A stretch of DNA of 64,000 bases from Bryobacterales bacterium (GTDB lineage Bacteria; Acidobacteriota; Terriglobia; Bryobacterales; Bryobacteraceae). Of this stretch, positions 17,653 to 27,279 are shown piece after piece (the first letter of the stretch is position 1; each line of letters begins with the position of its first letter). The translations under genes were made by a program, and so were the position numbers. Under the pieces are notes generated by a model. That model did no database searches. It saw only the letters and a program-made list of their open reading frames with translations, and was not told the DNA's origin. Location: contig PMYB01000234.1 of assembly GCA_003170915.1 (NCBI GenBank), positions 1 through 64,000 on the forward strand, given 5' to 3'.

Positions 17653-19290
17653 CTACTTGGCCGTCACTCTCAGCATGACCACCGCATGGGTCGAGACGTT
17701 CGCCGTGTACTTGTCGCCGGAGACCGTCACGGCTGCGTGCTTCCAAAGATCGCGGACCTGCAGCTTCTTACCCGCGACACCCAGCGAATCCCAACTCACG
17801 CTGATGTCGGCGGCCCGATCGCCGCGGTTGAACATGCCCACGGCGATGTCGCCGCCCTTCAGCGGGCGCATGTAGACCACGGTGTTCCCTTCCTGGCTGA
17901 CGCGCTTCAGCGGCAACCCGGCGGGGTCCTGGTCGATCGCGATCACATCGGTATTCGTCAGGATCGACTTGGTGTCGTCGCTCATATCCCGCAGATCGTT
18001 GCCGGCCAGCAGCGGCGCGCGCAGCAGGCACCACAACGAGAAATGTGTCTTGTATTCGTCCGTCGTCATGTGCCCGTTGCCGACCTCAAGCATATCCGGA
18101 TCGTTCCAATGTCCCACCGTGGCACCCTGCGCAATGTCGTACTGGGTCAGTCCCGGAGGCGCGGGCTCACCCTCTTTGCGGATGCCGCCCGGGACGGCCG
18201 TACCGAAGCCGATGCGATCCAGCGATTGCCAGCTATCGTTGATGTCGCCGGTGGTGCGCCAGCAGTTTCCGCCCACCTTCGCGCCCCACTCCCAGACTTT
18301 GTTGTTGCCGTACTGGCACAAGCTGTACAAAATGGGGCGTCCGGCCTTCAGCAGCGCGTCGCCCATCTTCTGGTAGACCGCCTGCAAGTCCGCATCGGTA
18401 TAGATGGTTCCGGCGCTGCACCAGTCGTACTTCAGATAGTCGATGCCCCACGCGGCGAAAGTCTTGGCGTCCTGCGCCTCGTGGCCGTAGCTGGCTTCGT
18501 AGCCCGCGCATGTCTTCGGCCCCGGTGAGGAGTAGATGCCGATCTTCAATCCCTTGGAATGCACATAGTCTGCCAGGGCCTTCATGTTGGGAAATTTGGT
18601 GTTGCTGGTGATGTTGCCATTGGCGTCCCGGCCCAGTTCCCACGTGTCGTCGATATTGACGTACACATAGCCGGCCTTCTTCATGCCGCTCGAAACCATG
18701 GCATCGGCGATGCCGCGCACGGCTTTATCGTCAATGGCGCCGGCGAACTTGTTCCAACTGTTCCACCCCATGGGAGGCGTGCGGGCCAGCTTGTTGTCGC
18801 GGACATCGTGCAGTGCGGGCAGGGGAAGCTTGGCGGGAGGCATGGCAGCCTCGGCCTTGGTACGTTGGAATTCGCCGGTGGTGGGGCCCCTGCCGGCTCT
18901 GCCACCGCGCCCGCCAGTCATGGTCATGGCGAACTTGTCGCCCTGCAACGTACCTTCGTAAGTGGTGGTCAGGGTCTGCGGCGTTCCGCCCTTCTGGCCA
19001 CCGCGTCCCGTAAACGAGACGGCGAAGCGCAGCTTGCCATCCCGGAAGGCACCTTCGTTGACCGGCGACTGAGCCCTGCCGCCGACCGTGTTTCCGGTTA
19101 TGGTTTCACCGCTCTGCTTCAGCTCGAAGTAGGACTCGGTGAACGTGCCATCGCCTCTCGGAGCCTTGAAGACCCAAAAGCCAGTCAGATCGGTCTGCGC
19201 GTGAATGAAGAGGGCGCTGAGCATTACGATCAGCGCGCACCAGAGAACTCTGGAAAGCAAGGGAGATTTCGATGTCATTGTCTGCTCCAT
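17653..19290 (-). CDS. Glycoside hydrolase family 27 alpha-galactosidase-like
   Basis: TPPMGWNSWNKF, YVNIDDTWE, IGIYSSPGPKTCAGYEASYGHEAQDAKTFAAWGIDYLKYDWC. Confidence 0.92.
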   Translation of the reverse strand: MEQTMTSKSPLLSRVLWCALIVMLSALFIHAQTDLTGFWVFKAPRGDGTFTESYFELKQSGETITGNTVGGRAQSPVNEGAFRDGKLRFAVSFTGRGGQKGGTPQTLTTTYEGTLQGDKFAMTMTGGRGGRAGRGPTTGEFQRTKAEAAMPPAKLPLPALHDVRDNKLARTPPMGWNSWNKFAGAIDDKAVRGIADAMVSSGMKKAGYVYVNIDDTWELGRDANGNITSNTKFPNMKALADYVHSKGLKIGIYSSPGPKTCAGYEASYGHEAQDAKTFAAWGIDYLKYDWCSAGTIYTDADLQAVYQKMGDALLKAGRPILYSLCQYGNNKVWEWGAKVGGNCWRTTGDINDSWQSLDRIGFGTAVPGGIRKEGEPAPPGLTQYDIAQGATVGHWNDPDMLEVGNGHMTTDEYKTHFSLWCLLRAPLLAGNDLRDMSDDTKSILTNTDVIAIDQDPAGLPLKRVSQEGNTVVYMRPLKGGDIAVGMFNRGDRAADISVSWDSLGVAGKKLQVRDLWKHAAVTVSGDKYTANVSTHAVVMLRVTAK

Positions 19291-19487
19291 GAAGTGGCCA
19301 GTATATCACTGGAAGTGTCGGTAATTGGCGTTCGCAGTCGAACTCCGTGCGCGGGTGCAGGTTTGGTTGAAGTTATACTGGTGGTTCCCGGAGTGGGCCA
19401 GGCACGCCCGGCCCACTGGAAACCAGGCCGGGGACAAGTCGAGGCAGTCCGAAAAAGGAGCAGCGGGAATCGCGTGGAGAGGAGACT

Positions 19488-20885
19488 ATGACGATATCTA
19501 AGGGCAGTGGCAGTACGATAAGCCGGCGAGGGCTGTTCCAGTCTTCGGCCGCAATCCTGGGCGGAGCAGTCCTGGGGAAGGATGCCAAAGGGGACCAAGA
19601 GGCGCAAGTTCGCAACGTGAATACCAACTCCAGTCCGTCGACCCTGAAGATCACGGACCTACGCGTGGTCACCATGGGAGGCCGGCACATCATCCGTCTC
19701 TACACCAACCAGGACGTTTATGGACTCGGCGAGGTTCGGGACGGCGCCAGCGCCACCTACGCACTCTTTCTGAAGAGCCGCCTGGTGGGCGCGAACCCGC
19801 TCAGAATCAACTACCTGTTTCAGAAGATCAAGCAGTTCGGCGGTCACGGGCGGCAGGCGGGTGGAGTGGTGGCCGTCGAAGTGGCTCTCTGGGACATCGC
19901 GGGAAAGGTATACGGGGTGCCGATCTACCAGATGCTGGGCGGCAAATTTCGCGACAAGATTCGCATCTACGCCGATACCACGGAATCGAAGGATCCCAAG
20001 ATTTACGCTCAGCGCGAGAAGGAGCGTAAGGAAGTGATGGGCCTGACGTGGCTGAAGATGGATCTGGGAATCGAGATGGTCGCGGACACTCCCGGCACCG
20101 TGACCGTCCCTTCGGGATTGAGTCCCTGGGAACAGCGGATTCTCCCGCATCCGTTCGTGGCGATGGAGGTGACAGACAAGGGAATCGAGAAGCTGTCCGA
20201 GTATGTCGCGGCTGTCCGTGAAGCGGTTGGAATGGAAATCCCGCTCGCCATGGATCACCTCGGCCACCTCGGCGTGAATTCCATCATCCGGCTGGGAAAG
20301 GCCTATGAGAAATTCAACCTCGCCTGGATGGAGGATGTGATTCCCTGGCAGTATACCGACATGCTGAAGCACATCACGGACGAAAGTCCCACACCAATCC
20401 TCACCGGCGAAGACATCTACTTGAAGGAGGGCTTCATCAATCTGTGCGAGAAGCACGCCGTCAGCAAGATTCAGCCCGATCTCTCCACGTCGGGCGGAAT
20501 CCTGGAGACGCACAAGATCGGCGAGGCTGCCATGGAGTTCGGCGTCCCCATGGTGATGCACTATGCCGGCCTGCCAGTCAATTGCATGGCCAGCGTTCAC
20601 TGTGCGGCGGCCACCGAGAATTTCCTCGCGCTCGAAAACCACTCGCTGGACCAACCGTGGTGGCAGGACCTGGTGGAGGGCATCGAGAAACCCATCATCA
20701 ACAAAGGATACATCACCGTTCCGGACAAACCCGGCCTGGGCATCACACTCAACGAGGAAGCCTGCAAGCAGCACATGGGGCAGGGCGCGGCCTGGTTCGC
20801 TCCTACCCCCCAGTGGGACAACGAACGTTCCGGCGACCACCTTTGGAGCATGGCGCCGCCCAGGGCGGCGGCCAAGGTGGGATGA
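19488..20885 (+). CDS. Mandelate racemase/muconate lactonizing (enolase) superfamily enzyme with Tat-type leader
   Basis: SRRGLFQSSAAILGG leader; VVAVEVALWDIAGKVYGVPIYQMLGGKFRDKIRIYAD; WMEDVIPWQ; GEDIY. Confidence 0.88.
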   Translation: MTISKGSGSTISRRGLFQSSAAILGGAVLGKDAKGDQEAQVRNVNTNSSPSTLKITDLRVVTMGGRHIIRLYTNQDVYGLGEVRDGASATYALFLKSRLVGANPLRINYLFQKIKQFGGHGRQAGGVVAVEVALWDIAGKVYGVPIYQMLGGKFRDKIRIYADTTESKDPKIYAQREKERKEVMGLTWLKMDLGIEMVADTPGTVTVPSGLSPWEQRILPHPFVAMEVTDKGIEKLSEYVAAVREAVGMEIPLAMDHLGHLGVNSIIRLGKAYEKFNLAWMEDVIPWQYTDMLKHITDESPTPILTGEDIYLKEGFINLCEKHAVSKIQPDLSTSGGILETHKIGEAAMEFGVPMVMHYAGLPVNCMASVHCAAATENFLALENHSLDQPWWQDLVEGIEKPIINKGYITVPDKPGLGITLNEEACKQHMGQGAAWFAPTPQWDNERSGDHLWSMAPPRAAAKVG

Positions 20886-20942
20886 AGCCCTCGCCGTCCT
20901 GCGACCCCAGCGGTTGGCTCTCCGCGCAAGGATGGGTGCTTC

Positions 20943-21075
20943 TTCTAAACAGAGTGTCACAAGTAATTGGGCATCCGCTCCCTGACGGGCGCAACTCCGA
21001 CCGAGGCGACTTTCAGAGCCGCGACCATAAGGGAGCGGTGGGCCCGAATACGTGACCGAACTTCTGAAACAGAGT
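20943..21075. repeat. MITE/REP-like palindrome flanked by imperfect direct repeats
   Basis: Arms CCGCTCCCTGACGGGCGCAACTC / GAGCCGCGACCATAAGGGAGCGG (20976-21038); flanks CTTCTAAACAGAGT (20943-20956) and CTTCTGAAACAGAGT (21061-21075). Confidence 0.5.
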
Positions 21076-21208
21076 ACTAAGATAGGGAGTGAGTCCGCCG
21101 CCCGTTGCCGGCCGCGCTTCAGAGACGGTCTGTCTGGCTCCGGGCGCACCCGATGGCGCGGATAGAACCTCCGACTTGCACGGAGGAACGGAAACGGAAA
21201 GGTCCAGC

Positions 21209-21979
21209 ATGAAGACAGACCTGGCGGGAAAGACTGCTCTGGTCACTGGAGCAAGTAAAGGCATTGGAAAGGGCATTGCATTGGAGTTGGCGAGGGCCGG
21301 GTGCGATGTGGCGGTGAACTATCGCTCGGACCGGGCCGGCGCGGAGGCAACCGTGGCCGAAATCGAAGCGCTCGGTCGCCGCGCCTTCGCGCTGCACGCC
21401 GACGTCGGCATTGGCGCAGACGCCGCTACGATGTTTGGCGAGGTATTCCGGCGGTTCGAACGCCTGTACATCCATGTCAATAACGCCGGCGTGCAGACCT
21501 TCAAGCCGCTGCTCGACCTGGAAGAAGAGGAATGGGACCGCGTCATCGACACAAACCTGAAGGGCTGTTTCCTTTGCACGAAGCTGGCGGCCCGGCATAT
21601 GAAAGAACGCGGCGGCGGGCGCATCGTCAATATCGGCTCGGGCTGCAACAAGGCGCCATTCCCGAACCTGGTGAGCTACACGGCGAGCAAGGGCGGCATC
21701 GAGATGTTTACGAAGGCCGCGGCCATCGAACTTGGAAAATACGGGGTTACGGTGAACTGCGTCGCGCCGGGGGCGGTTGAAATCGAGCGGACCAAGCAGG
21801 AGACGGGCGACTACGCCGCCATTTGGTCGAAGTTGACCCCGATCCCGCGCATCGGCACAACAGCCGATGTCGCCCATACGGTGGGATTCCTAGTGAGCGA
21901 CGAAGCAAGCTTCATCACCGGGCAGACGATCTGGGTGGACGGCGGACTCTTCACCAGGCCGCAGTGGCCCTACGATTAG
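21209..21979 (+). CDS. SDR-family oxidoreductase (glucose-1-dehydrogenase-like)
   Basis: TGASKGIGKG, NNAGV, YTASKGG motifs. Confidence 0.9.
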   Translation: MKTDLAGKTALVTGASKGIGKGIALELARAGCDVAVNYRSDRAGAEATVAEIEALGRRAFALHADVGIGADAATMFGEVFRRFERLYIHVNNAGVQTFKPLLDLEEEEWDRVIDTNLKGCFLCTKLAARHMKERGGGRIVNIGSGCNKAPFPNLVSYTASKGGIEMFTKAAAIELGKYGVTVNCVAPGAVEIERTKQETGDYAAIWSKLTPIPRIGTTADVAHTVGFLVSDEASFITGQTIWVDGGLFTRPQWPYD

Positions 21980-22491
21980 GTTCGCCCGGGCCTTTCCGGC
22001 GGGCTTCGATTGGCCAGAAGATTTCTCGATTGTCGAATGAGGTTTCCGAATGCAAACCAGATGTTCAAATGTGTTGGCGCCTTTGCTGTTCGCTCTGGCG
22101 GCCGGGGCTGTGCCGTCCGCCCCCATACATGGGGCGAGGATTCCTGGGTCACGCTGCACCAGACCGGCAACCTGCGCGAGCACAACAACTACTGGTACCT
22201 GATTACGCGAATCCCTCGCTGACACCGCGTGTCACCGCTCCCTCCGCGTTCGAACCCCGGAGAAGAGGAGACTCCCGATTTCTCATCCTCTCCGCGTCCT
22301 GCTCCGCGTCTCCGCGTCGAAATGGAATTCGACCCATTCGCATCAAGTTCGCGGGTCCGAGTACTCTTGCGGATCGATGTCAGCATTGGGGAGCTCGCTC
22401 GCATCATGGACACCGATGTAATCTGAAAACACTATGTTCCCTGGCCGATCTGCGCATTAAGATACAATTACATCCGAATTTCTCGAAACAC

Positions 22492-23829
22492 ATGCAAATG
22501 TGGATCATTGCGGGCCGCTGCGCCGCCGGCGCGATCGTAGCGGCGGCGGCCGCCTTCCTTCCCGGGGCGGAAGTCATCGGGGACCAGAAGGCCGCGACCG
22601 GCTTCGTGTTCACCGAAGCATCGAAATACGATCCCACGGCGTGGATGGAAGGCCGCGACCGCTTCCCCGCCGGCGCGGCCCTGAAGATCTCGACCGGCGG
22701 CGCCCGCCGCGCGCTGGCGCCCGCGTTTCACGCCTCGGCCGACGCCACCATCTCCTTCGATGGCCAGCGGGTCCTGTTCGCCGGCAAGCCAACCGCCGGC
22801 GATTTCTGGCAAATCTGGGAAATGCCCCTCGCCGGAGGAACCCCGCGCCGCGTGTCGGCGGGTCAAGGCGATTGTGTGCGGCCCCTCTACCTCCCCGATG
22901 AGCGCGTGGTGTACACGCGCCTGGCAACCGCCGGTTCCGAAATCGAGGCCGCTGCTCTGGCCGGCGGAGAGGGCGGGCGCCTCACCTTCGCGCCCGGCCG
23001 CTACCTCACCGACGACGTGCTGCGCGACGGGCGCATCCTATTCGAAACCGGGCGGGACGGCCAGCGCGAGCTGTTCACTGTCTACCCCGATGGCACTGGC
23101 GTCGAAGCCGTCCGTTGCGACCACGGCAAAGACCGCGGCGATGCGCGGCAGCTTTCTTCGGGCGACGTGGTCTTCACCTCCGGCGCCCGGCTGGCGCGCT
23201 TCACTTCGGCGCTTGCGGCGCAAACCGATCTTTCGCAGCCGGCCCTTGAACCGGCGGGACCCGTGGCCGAAGTCGCGCCGGAAGCCTGGATTCTGGCCCT
23301 GCGCGGCAAGGACGGCCGCTTTGGCCTGTATGGTTGGGACGCGGCCACCAAACAGACGGAGCCACTCGTGATTCCGCCCTCCGGCAACGCGGTTCAGCCG
23401 GTGGTGGTGATGGCGCGCACAGCTCCGCCGCAATTCCCTTCCGCGCTGGTGCCCACCCGCACCGCCGGCAACCTGCTGTGCCTGGACGCGCGCGCCTCGC
23501 GCACGCCGCTTGCAGGCGCGGACATCCGCCGCGTGCGCATCTATACGCGCGGCGCCACCGGGGAGCCGGTGCTGCTCGGCCAGACCGTCCCCGAGCGCGA
23601 CGGCTCCTTCTACGTGCAGGTGCCCGCCGATCGGCCGTTGCGCATCGAGTTGACGGATGGCTCCGGCCGTACGGTCCGTGCCGAACAGGGCTGGTTCTGG
23701 ATGCGGCCCAGCGAGCAACGCGTCTGCGTGGGCTGCCATACCGGCCCCGAGCGCGCGCCGGAAAACAAGGTTCCCGAGATTCTGTTGAAGACTATCGTGC
23801 CTTTGAAAATGCTGGGAGACACGCCATGA
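22492..23829 (+). CDS. Exported propeller (TolB/PD40-like) protein with C-terminal CxxCH haem site (HzsA-middle-domain-like)
   Basis: Repeated propeller strands; C-terminal RVCVGCHTGPERAPENKVP. Confidence 0.7.
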   Translation: MQMWIIAGRCAAGAIVAAAAAFLPGAEVIGDQKAATGFVFTEASKYDPTAWMEGRDRFPAGAALKISTGGARRALAPAFHASADATISFDGQRVLFAGKPTAGDFWQIWEMPLAGGTPRRVSAGQGDCVRPLYLPDERVVYTRLATAGSEIEAAALAGGEGGRLTFAPGRYLTDDVLRDGRILFETGRDGQRELFTVYPDGTGVEAVRCDHGKDRGDARQLSSGDVVFTSGARLARFTSALAAQTDLSQPALEPAGPVAEVAPEAWILALRGKDGRFGLYGWDAATKQTEPLVIPPSGNAVQPVVVMARTAPPQFPSALVPTRTAGNLLCLDARASRTPLAGADIRRVRIYTRGATGEPVLLGQTVPERDGSFYVQVPADRPLRIELTDGSGRTVRAEQGWFWMRPSEQRVCVGCHTGPERAPENKVPEILLKTIVPLKMLGDTP

Positions 23830-25448
23830 AGACGATTTCGCGAGCGGGCCTGGCGGCGGGCCTCTGCCTGTTCGCTTGCGCGGCTTTTGCCGCGGACCCC
23901 ATCCGGTTCGAGGACGCGACCGCGCAATCCGGCATCCAGTTCACCCATTCCTTCGGCGCCGAGAAGCTTGGCTCGTTGCTCGAAAGCACCGGGGCCGGCT
24001 GCGTCTGGTTCGACTACAACAACGATGGCAAACCCGACCTGTTCGTGACTAGCGGGCGCCCCCTCGAAAAGGGCATGCACCCCTACCCCCTGCGCAAGGC
24101 GCCCGCTGTTCCCCCTCACAACCATCTCTATCGCAACGATGGCAACGGCAAGTTCACCGATGTCACCGAGCAGGCCGGGTTGACGGGCGGCGGCTTCAGC
24201 TTCGCCGCCATCGCCGCCGACTACGATAACGACGGCCTCACCGACCTGCTGGTCACCAGCTACGGCCACGTCACGCTGTACCGCAACAAGGGCGACGGTA
24301 CCTTCGAGGACGTCACCGCCAAGGCCGGTCTGGATGTCAAGGGCTGGGCCCTCGGTTCGGCTTGGCTCGATTACGACCGCGACGGCTGCGTGGACCTCTT
24401 CATCGGCCGCTACGTGAAGTTCGACCCCACCTATCGCTCCTACTACGCCGCCGACAACTATCCGGGACCGCTCGATTACGAGGGCGACACCAACCTGCTC
24501 TTCCACAACACCTGCAAGGGCACGTTCGTCGACGTGAGCGAGAAATCCGGCATCTCGAAATTCAAGGGCCGCACCATGGGCGTCACGGCGGCCGATTTCG
24601 ACGGCGACGGCTTCCCCGACATCTACGTGGCCAACGATAAGACCGAGAACTTCCTGTTCCACAACAAGCGCGATGGCACTTTCGAGGAGATCGCCACCGA
24701 AGCCGGCGCGGCCTTCGGGCAGAACGGCGAGAACACTTCCGCCATGGGTCCGGTGTTCTTCGACATGGCCAACAGCGGACACATGGATCTGTGGGTCACC
24801 GATTCCAAGTACAATCGGCTCCTCAAGAACACCGGCAAGCTGCCGTTCGAAGACGTGACCCAGCAGGCCGGCATCTCGCAGCAGCAAGCGCAGTACACCA
24901 GTTGGGGCACGGGCGTCCACGACTTCGACAACGACGGTCTGAAAGATATCTTCATCTTCCACGGCGGCCTGATCCACATGATCCCGCAGGAACACTCGCT
25001 CTTCAAGAATCTGGGCGGCGGCAAGTTCCAGGATGTCTCCACGACCGGCGGCCCGTTCTTCCAGGTCAAGAGTGTGGGACGCGGCGCCTGCTTCGCCGAC
25101 TACGACAACGATGGCAAGATCGACGCCTACCTGGTGAACCTCGGCGGCCCCGGGTACCTGCTGCACAACACCACCGCGGGGGCCGGGCACTGGCTCATGG
25201 TCCGGCTCGTCGGAACTAAGAGCAATCGGGACGGCATCGGCGCCGTGGTACAGGTGGAAGCGGGCGGGGTGAGGCAGAAATCGCAGCGCGTGGCGGGATC
25301 GGGCTACCTGGGCCAGGACGACTGGCGGCTGCATTTCGGACTCGGGGCCGCGACCAAGGCCAGGGTTTCGGTGACCTGGCCCAGCGGCAAGCAACAGGTA
25401 AAGGAAAATGTTTCGGCGGATCAGATTCTCGTCGTTACGGAACCGTAG
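23826..25448 (+). CDS. CRTAC1 family protein (FG-GAP repeats plus ASPIC/UnbV)
   Basis: Multiple DYDNDGxxDLxV repeats; GTKSNRDGIGAVVQVEAGG and LHFGLGAATKARVSVTWPSG ASPIC/UnbV end; ATGA overlap with upstream gene. Confidence 0.92.
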   Translation: MKTISRAGLAAGLCLFACAAFAADPIRFEDATAQSGIQFTHSFGAEKLGSLLESTGAGCVWFDYNNDGKPDLFVTSGRPLEKGMHPYPLRKAPAVPPHNHLYRNDGNGKFTDVTEQAGLTGGGFSFAAIAADYDNDGLTDLLVTSYGHVTLYRNKGDGTFEDVTAKAGLDVKGWALGSAWLDYDRDGCVDLFIGRYVKFDPTYRSYYAADNYPGPLDYEGDTNLLFHNTCKGTFVDVSEKSGISKFKGRTMGVTAADFDGDGFPDIYVANDKTENFLFHNKRDGTFEEIATEAGAAFGQNGENTSAMGPVFFDMANSGHMDLWVTDSKYNRLLKNTGKLPFEDVTQQAGISQQQAQYTSWGTGVHDFDNDGLKDIFIFHGGLIHMIPQEHSLFKNLGGGKFQDVSTTGGPFFQVKSVGRGACFADYDNDGKIDAYLVNLGGPGYLLHNTTAGAGHWLMVRLVGTKSNRDGIGAVVQVEAGGVRQKSQRVAGSGYLGQDDWRLHFGLGAATKARVSVTWPSGKQQVKENVSADQILVVTEP

Positions 25449-27279
25449 GCCGGTTCGGCCGCTGCTGGCCCTGGCCCTCCTCGCCCTGGGATGGGCGCTG
25501 GCGGGGCAGGATGTTCCGCGCTATCCCAGCCCGGTGGATCTGGCGGTGTCGCCGGATGGCCAGCGCCTGTACGTGGTCTGTGAGGGCACCGACGAGTTGC
25601 TGGCCGTGGACACGGCCGCCCAATCCATCGCCGGCCGCGTCAAGGTGGGGCGCGTGCCCCAGGGCATCGCGCTCTCGCCAGGCGGCCAGCGTATCTACGT
25701 GACGAACTCCTGGTCCGATACGGTCACCGAGATCGATGCCGCCTCGCTCGGCGTGCTACGCACGCTGCCGGCCGGGTTTGAGCCGCACGGTATCGCCGCG
25801 GGCAACGGATCTCTGTTCGTGGCCAACCGCATCGGCAGCGACGTGTCGGCGATCGACCTCTCCACCGCCCAGGACGCGCGGCATCTCCCGGCCGGCCGCG
25901 GCGCCAGCTACGTGGCGGCATCGCCCGGCGGCCAGCGCGTCTACGTCACCCACATCTATCCCAACCCGGGACCCTTCCGCAGCCAGCCCGAATCCGAAAT
26001 CACCGAAATCGATACGGAGCACCAGGTGGTGGTCTCCCGCACCCGCCTGCACAACGCCGCCGGCATTTTTCACGTGGCGATTTCGCGCGACGGCCGCCTC
26101 GGCCTGGCGGCGCAACTGCGCCCCAAAAACCTGATCCCGCTGGCCCACGTGGCGCACGGCTGGGCCTTCGGCGATTCGCTCGCGGTCTTCGGCGAGGATA
26201 TCGGAGACGCGGTGCAGCTTCCGCTCGACGAGTTGGACCGCTACTTCTCCCTGCCCTTCGGCGTGGCCATCGCACCGGACAAGAGCAAGGCCTACCTTTC
26301 GGCCAGCGGCTCCAACGAGGTCGCCATTCTGGACCTGCCGCGCCTGGTCGAGGCGGCCCGCTCGCCCGGCCGGGCCGCGCTCGCCAACGATCTCTCGGCT
26401 TCCGCCGCCTACGTGTTGGCGCGCATTCCCGTGGGGCGCAATCCCAAGGGCATCGCGCTCTCGCCCGATGGCGGCAAGCTGTACGTGGCCAACCGGCTCG
26501 ACGATACCGTGTCGGTGCTCGATACCGCGAAGGGCAGGATCGCCGCCACCATCCCGCTTGGCGGCGCGGCCACGCTGACCGCGGAACGGCGCGGCGAGCG
26601 CCTCTTCTACTCCTCGAGGTACGCCTTCCAGGGCCAGTTCGGCTGCGCCAACTGCCACCTGGATGCCACCATCGACGGCCTCTCCTGGGACCTCGAACCG
26701 GATGGCTTCGGCGTCGACATCGTCGATAACCGCTCGCTCGAGCAGGTGGGCGATACCGCGCCTTACAAGTGGAACGGCTCCAACCCCGACCTGCAAACGG
26801 AATGCGGCCCGCGCACCGAGCGGTTCTTCTTCCGCTCGCAGGGTTTCGCCGGCGCCGACCTGGAGGACTTGGTGAGCTTCATCAAGTCGATTCCCCTCCG
26901 CCCCAACCGCTTTCGCCAGCCCGATGGCGAACTGACACCGGCCCAGGAGCGCGGCAAGGCCATTTTCGAGCGCACTACCAGGAAGGACGGCACCGAGATT
27001 TCGGAGCTGCTGCAGTGTTTCGTTTGTCATGCGGGCAAGGACTACACCAACCAGCAACTGGCGGAAGTAGGCACCTTTAAGGAAACCGACCGGTCGCCCA
27101 AGGTGGACGTGCCGCAGCTCATCAACGTGGGGAACACCGCGCCCTACCTCCACGACGGCTCGGCGCGAACGCTGGAAGAGATCTGGACGGTCTTCAACCC
27201 CAAGGACCAGCATGGCGTCACTAACGACCTCTCCAAGGACGAGTTGAACGACCTGATCGAGTATCTGAGAACCCTATGA
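25408..27279 (+). CDS. YncE-like beta-propeller fused to di-haem cytochrome c (peroxidase/MauG-like)
   Basis: YVTN-type repeats (GKLYVANRLDDTVSVLDT), CANCH and CFVCH haem motifs, NTAPYLHDGSARTLEEI. Confidence 0.88.
   Translation: MFRRIRFSSLRNRRPVRPLLALALLALGWALAGQDVPRYPSPVDLAVSPDGQRLYVVCEGTDELLAVDTAAQSIAGRVKVGRVPQGIALSPGGQRIYVTNSWSDTVTEIDAASLGVLRTLPAGFEPHGIAAGNGSLFVANRIGSDVSAIDLSTAQDARHLPAGRGASYVAASPGGQRVYVTHIYPNPGPFRSQPESEITEIDTEHQVVVSRTRLHNAAGIFHVAISRDGRLGLAAQLRPKNLIPLAHVAHGWAFGDSLAVFGEDIGDAVQLPLDELDRYFSLPFGVAIAPDKSKAYLSASGSNEVAILDLPRLVEAARSPGRAALANDLSASAAYVLARIPVGRNPKGIALSPDGGKLYVANRLDDTVSVLDTAKGRIAATIPLGGAATLTAERRGERLFYSSRYAFQGQFGCANCHLDATIDGLSWDLEPDGFGVDIVDNRSLEQVGDTAPYKWNGSNPDLQTECGPRTERFFFRSQGFAGADLEDLVSFIKSIPLRPNRFRQPDGELTPAQERGKAIFERTTRKDGTEISELLQCFVCHAGKDYTNQQLAEVGTFKETDRSPKVDVPQLINVGNTAPYLHDGSARTLEEIWTVFNPKDQHGVTNDLSKDELNDLIEYLRTL

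Noticed and set aside
23610-25394. 594 aa minus-strand ORF
   Set aside because: Antisense to CRTAC1; repeated V/E/G composition mirrors the FG-GAP codons on the other strand.
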